DNA from: Caldilineae bacterium
GTDB taxonomy: Bacteria; Chloroflexota; Anaerolineae; Epilineales; Epilineaceae
NCBI GenBank assembly: GCA_020634625.1
Contig: JACKBJ010000006.1
Coordinates: forward strand, 1 to 64,000
DNA length: 64,000 nt
Reading direction: 5' to 3'
Under the pieces are notes generated by a model. The model ran no database searches and had not been told where the DNA came from. It was given only the letters and a program-made list of their open reading frames with translations. Position numbers and translations under genes: made by a program. Every line of letters starts with the position of its first letter. Position 1 is the stretch's first letter. Below, one piece after another: positions 61,457 through 64,000 of this stretch.

Positions 61457-61780
61457 CGAGGCTCGCGAGGGGTGACCACGGGATGCCTGCGGCAGTCGGC
61501 CAAGCCGGATGACGATAGCACATCCGTTCGAAAGATGCCGAGCCCAGGTTTCGGGCTCGCCAGCGCTGGGGCGTCAGGGCTGAGGTTCGTGATGAAACCT
61601 GGCCTATACTCATGGCGATGCAGGTCGCGCAATCGGCGCGTGGCGCGACGCGCGTGGCAGCCAGGCTCCCCGCGTGACGCTTCGGTCGGCGCCGCGTTAT
61701 CGGTAGCCGTGCTCGTGGGCGGTATGCCGACCGGCCCGGTGTGGGGCCGATCTCGTGGCACCGAGGACCTTGCGTACAGC
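61457..61780. other. 324-bp divergent promoter region
   Basis: This holds the start region of the helicase (minus) and of the C25 peptidase (plus). A -10 box TATACT lies at 61605-61610, and a short open frame (ATG 61612 or 61618, stop 61675-61677, 19-21 codons) starts 1-7 nt downstream of it. No other gene is apparent. Confidence 0.45.
61605..61610 (+). promoter_or_regulatory. -10 box upstream of the C25 peptidase
   Basis: TATACT; the predicted start near 61617 would leave a leader of about 164 nt before the ATG at 61781, including a possible leader peptide of 19 codons. The -35 is not clear. Confidence 0.4.
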
Positions 61781-64000
61781 ATGCCAGCGGCATTCCTTCG
61801 GCGGTGGCCTCACCTTGGATCGATACGAACGGTCAGCCTGATCGGCCTGGCCGTGCTCGCGCTGGCTCCCGCTGCCGCCGGCGCGGTCCCGGGCGATGCG
61901 CGCCGGCCGAGCGCCGACGCGCCCGAGACCCTGCGGCTGCTTCGCTCGGATGCCGAGGGCATCGAGCTGACGCTCGATGTCACGGGGACCGACCTGACCC
62001 CGCACGATGCGGGTGGACGGCGCTGGACTCGCGTGACGTCGCCCGGCATGGTGAGCGCCGCCGCCCCTGGCCTTCCTGCGCTGCCGACGCGTGAGCTGCT
62101 GCTGGCCGTCCCGCCGGAGGGCGGGCTGCGGATCGAGGTGGCGCGCGAGAACGAGCGGGGCCGCTGGCTGGAGTGGCCCGTGGAGGTGGCCGGCGACCTC
62201 GACCTCGCGGGCTCGCCGGCGCTCGCGCGGACTGGCTACGCGGATGCCGACGCGACGGCCTCGCGCGCGGGCGCAGGCCAGGTCGAAGGGCAGGTCTCGT
62301 CCGATCCGGCCGCCGAGCTGGTCGAGATCGGCTGGTTGCGCGACCTGCGCGTTGCGCGGCTGGCGCTGCGACCCTTCGCCTACGACCCGGATGGCGGCCG
62401 GTTGAGCTGGCCCTCCAGGCTGCGCGTTCGGATTCGTTTCGAGCGGCCGGCCCCGACGCTCCCGGCGGCCCCGGATGGGGACGCGCTGGACGGGCTGCTC
62501 GAGCCGGCCCTGCTCAATGCCGGCTCGGCGCGAGGCTGGCGTGCATCGCCCGAGCCGCTGGCGCAGCAGGCACCGATGCCGTCGGCGCCCGCCGGACTGC
62601 CCCTGGCCAACCTCTCGGTCGAGACCGAGGGCCTGTACCGGGTCAGCGGCTTCGATCTGGTCCTGGCCGGCGTCGCGTTGGACGGCGTCGATGCTCGGCG
62701 CTTGCAGCTGCTCGAGGACGGCAGGCAGGTCGCGCTACGCGTCACCGGCGAGGACGACGGCCGGCTGGACCTGACGGACAGCCTGAGCTTCTTCGGTCAG
62801 GCCTCGACGGCTCGGGACAGCCGCTATCGCGTCTACCAGCTGATGGAGGGTGCCGAGCCGGGCCGGCGCATGGCGACGCGCGCCGTCGCCCCCGCAAGCG
62901 GCGGGCGGAGCCCCGCGACCACGTTTGCCGCCCGTTTGGACCTCCAACAGGACGCCGTGTACGTCTCGGAGCTCCCGAGCTTTCAGCCCGGCCTGCCGGT
63001 GCCACCCGAGCACCGGCGCGATCGCTGGTACTCGAAGCGCGTCAGCAACGGCAACCCCTTCACCCAGAGCCTGACCGGCCTCGCGGCCGCGCCCGGCGAC
63101 TGGGAGGCGCGCTTCCAGATCACCGTCGTCGGCAAGTCCAGCTTCGCGGCGATCAGCCCGGACCACCGGCTGCGACTCCGGGTCGCGGGCCAGATGGCCG
63201 GCGAGGCGACCTGGGATGGCAACCGCAGCGTCGAGACCTTCGCGTTCACCGTCCCAGGCGCCCTCCTACAGACCGAACCCGTCGAGGTGCGGATCGAGGC
63301 GCCGGGGGAGGTCGGCCTGCCCTTCGACCAGTTCTATGTCGACGCCTACGCGGTCGAGTACCGGCGACGGCTGAGCGCCGCGGACGGCGCCCTGCGCTTC
63401 CGGGCCGATGCCGGCGCGCGCGCCTTCGACCTGAGCGGCTTCGGGGCGCGGGAGCTGAGCCTGCTGGACCTGGTCGATCCGGAAGCGCCGGTGCTGCTGA
63501 GCGGTCTGGTCACCAGCTCCGGCCCGGCACCCTACACGGCCCGCTTCGACGATGCCGTCGCTGCGAGCTACTACGTCGTCGAGGACCGAAACCAGCGCGC
63601 TCCGGCCCTGATCGATCCCCGCCCGGCGGTCGGGCTCGCCATGCCGCCCGCCGGTGCGGACTACCTCGTGATCGCCCACCGCGACTTCCTGCCGGCCCTG
63701 CAGCCGCTGTTGAACGCCCGCGCCGGCAGCCACCGCGTCGCGGTCTTCGACGTTCAGGCCGTCTACGATGCCTTCTCGCACGGCGCCCAGAGCGCTCAGG
63801 CCATCCAGGATCTGATCGCCTGGGCCTACCACCGCTGGCCGGGACCGCGGCTGCGCAACGTCTTGCTGGTGGGCGACGGCAGCTACGACATGCGAGGTCG
63901 CGTGGCCGGCGGCAATCGGACCTACATCCCACCCTTCCTGGCCTTGGCCGATCCCTGGCTGGGCGAGATCGCCTCCGACAACGCCTTCGTCACGGTCAAC
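61781..64000 (+). CDS. Gingipain-like (C25) cysteine peptidase, N-terminal part
   Basis: The first 740 residues of a large secreted protein; the 3' end is beyond the window. A signal peptide (VSLIGLAVLALAPAAAG) is followed by an about 350-residue N-terminal region with strand-rich modules (LPALPTRELLLAVPPEGGLR, LSVETEGLYRVSGFDLVLAG). From about residue 600 the outline matches the start of the C25 (gingipain) catalytic fold: ADYLVIAHRDFLPALQPLL, VAVFDVQAVYDAFSHGAQSA, NVLLVGDGSYDMRG and, at the edge, PWLGEIASDNAFVTV. The catalytic His and Cys lie further on and cannot be checked. The ATG has no strong Shine-Dalgarno, so a start further upstream in the same open frame is possible. Confidence 0.8.
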   Translation, partial: MPAAFLRRWPHLGSIRTVSLIGLAVLALAPAAAGAVPGDARRPSADAPETLRLLRSDAEGIELTLDVTGTDLTPHDAGGRRWTRVTSPGMVSAAAPGLPALPTRELLLAVPPEGGLRIEVARENERGRWLEWPVEVAGDLDLAGSPALARTGYADADATASRAGAGQVEGQVSSDPAAELVEIGWLRDLRVARLALRPFAYDPDGGRLSWPSRLRVRIRFERPAPTLPAAPDGDALDGLLEPALLNAGSARGWRASPEPLAQQAPMPSAPAGLPLANLSVETEGLYRVSGFDLVLAGVALDGVDARRLQLLEDGRQVALRVTGEDDGRLDLTDSLSFFGQASTARDSRYRVYQLMEGAEPGRRMATRAVAPASGGRSPATTFAARLDLQQDAVYVSELPSFQPGLPVPPEHRRDRWYSKRVSNGNPFTQSLTGLAAAPGDWEARFQITVVGKSSFAAISPDHRLRLRVAGQMAGEATWDGNRSVETFAFTVPGALLQTEPVEVRIEAPGEVGLPFDQFYVDAYAVEYRRRLSAADGALRFRADAGARAFDLSGFGARELSLLDLVDPEAPVLLSGLVTSSGPAPYTARFDDAVAASYYVVEDRNQRAPALIDPRPAVGLAMPPAGADYLVIAHRDFLPALQPLLNARAGSHRVAVFDVQAVYDAFSHGAQSAQAIQDLIAWAYHRWPGPRLRNVLLVGDGSYDMRGRVAGGNRTYIPPFLALADPWLGEIASDNAFVTVN

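Overview
The window is about 70 % G+C, densely coded on both strands, and carries no rRNA, tRNA, insertion sequence, phage or CRISPR locus that I can see. The gene content points to a member of the Chloroflexota. The signs are secreted proteins with long Thr/Pro tandem linkers and a C-terminal 'IYIPVVV' or 'FLPFLS' type motif, a single-chain branched-chain 2-oxo acid dehydrogenase E1, a PASTA kinase next to FtsH, a SNF2 helicase/SWIM-finger pair, and RsmD with an APPQY motif. This is inferred from family knowledge; no 16S gene is present to prove it.

Layout. 1-4769 (+): the tail of an ABC exporter ATPase, then a lipoprotein and a secreted protein that together look like a copper amine oxidase split into two overlapping genes, then a secreted protein with an 18-bp tandem repeat. 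4884-10684 (-): a DUF4344 lipoprotein metallopeptidase, the fused E1 enzyme and a ClpC-type ATPase. 10981-17847 (+): four cell-surface proteins; three of them (13778, 14520, 15991) share an N-terminal Ig-like module and look like a diverged tandem family. 18399-22040 (-): a 1213-residue subtilase carrying two CAP domains and two jelly-roll domains, preceded by a 648-bp gene-free region full of inverted repeats. 22689-29383: a membrane-anchored GH3-like protein without the GH3 catalytic motifs, a membrane Ser/Thr kinase facing an FHA/winged-helix regulator, and two glycosyltransferases. 29507-32772 (-): an M23 peptidase fused to a beta-propeller, and a lipoprotein with two cupredoxin domains.

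33040-38877 (+): a DMT transporter, then a five-gene, translationally overlapping cluster of radical SAM enzyme, GT2, methyltransferase, flippase-like protein and methyltransferase, probably for a surface glycan or glycolipid. 39058-41154 (+): TPR lipoprotein, rsmD and a zinc-ribbon membrane protein. 41214-44030 (-): methyltransferase, amino-acid ABC permease and binding protein, without an ATPase. 44183-46337 (+): RNase PH and a LysM protein. 46349-49847 (-): FtsB-like protein, oligopeptide-binding protein, SecG and a Ca2+/H+ antiporter. 49962-53957 (+): PASTA kinase and FtsH. 53954-54532 (-): CinA-family amidohydrolase. 54682-57319 (+): PEP carboxykinase and malate dehydrogenase, the two steps that join PEP and malate through oxaloacetate. 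57267-61456 (-): SWIM protein and SNF2 helicase. 61781 to the end (+): a gingipain-like C25 peptidase cut by the window edge.

Two themes recur. The surface is elaborate: proteases, CAP domains, jelly-rolls, SdrD-like repeats, LysM, cupredoxins and glycan genes. Several genes (22689, 26466 on the minus strand, 44183, 49962, 31522 on the minus strand) have a TANNNT -10 box only 6-8 nt before the start codon, which predicts leaderless mRNAs. All start sites were chosen by Shine-Dalgarno, -10 spacing and N-terminal signal logic, and none is experimentally confirmed.
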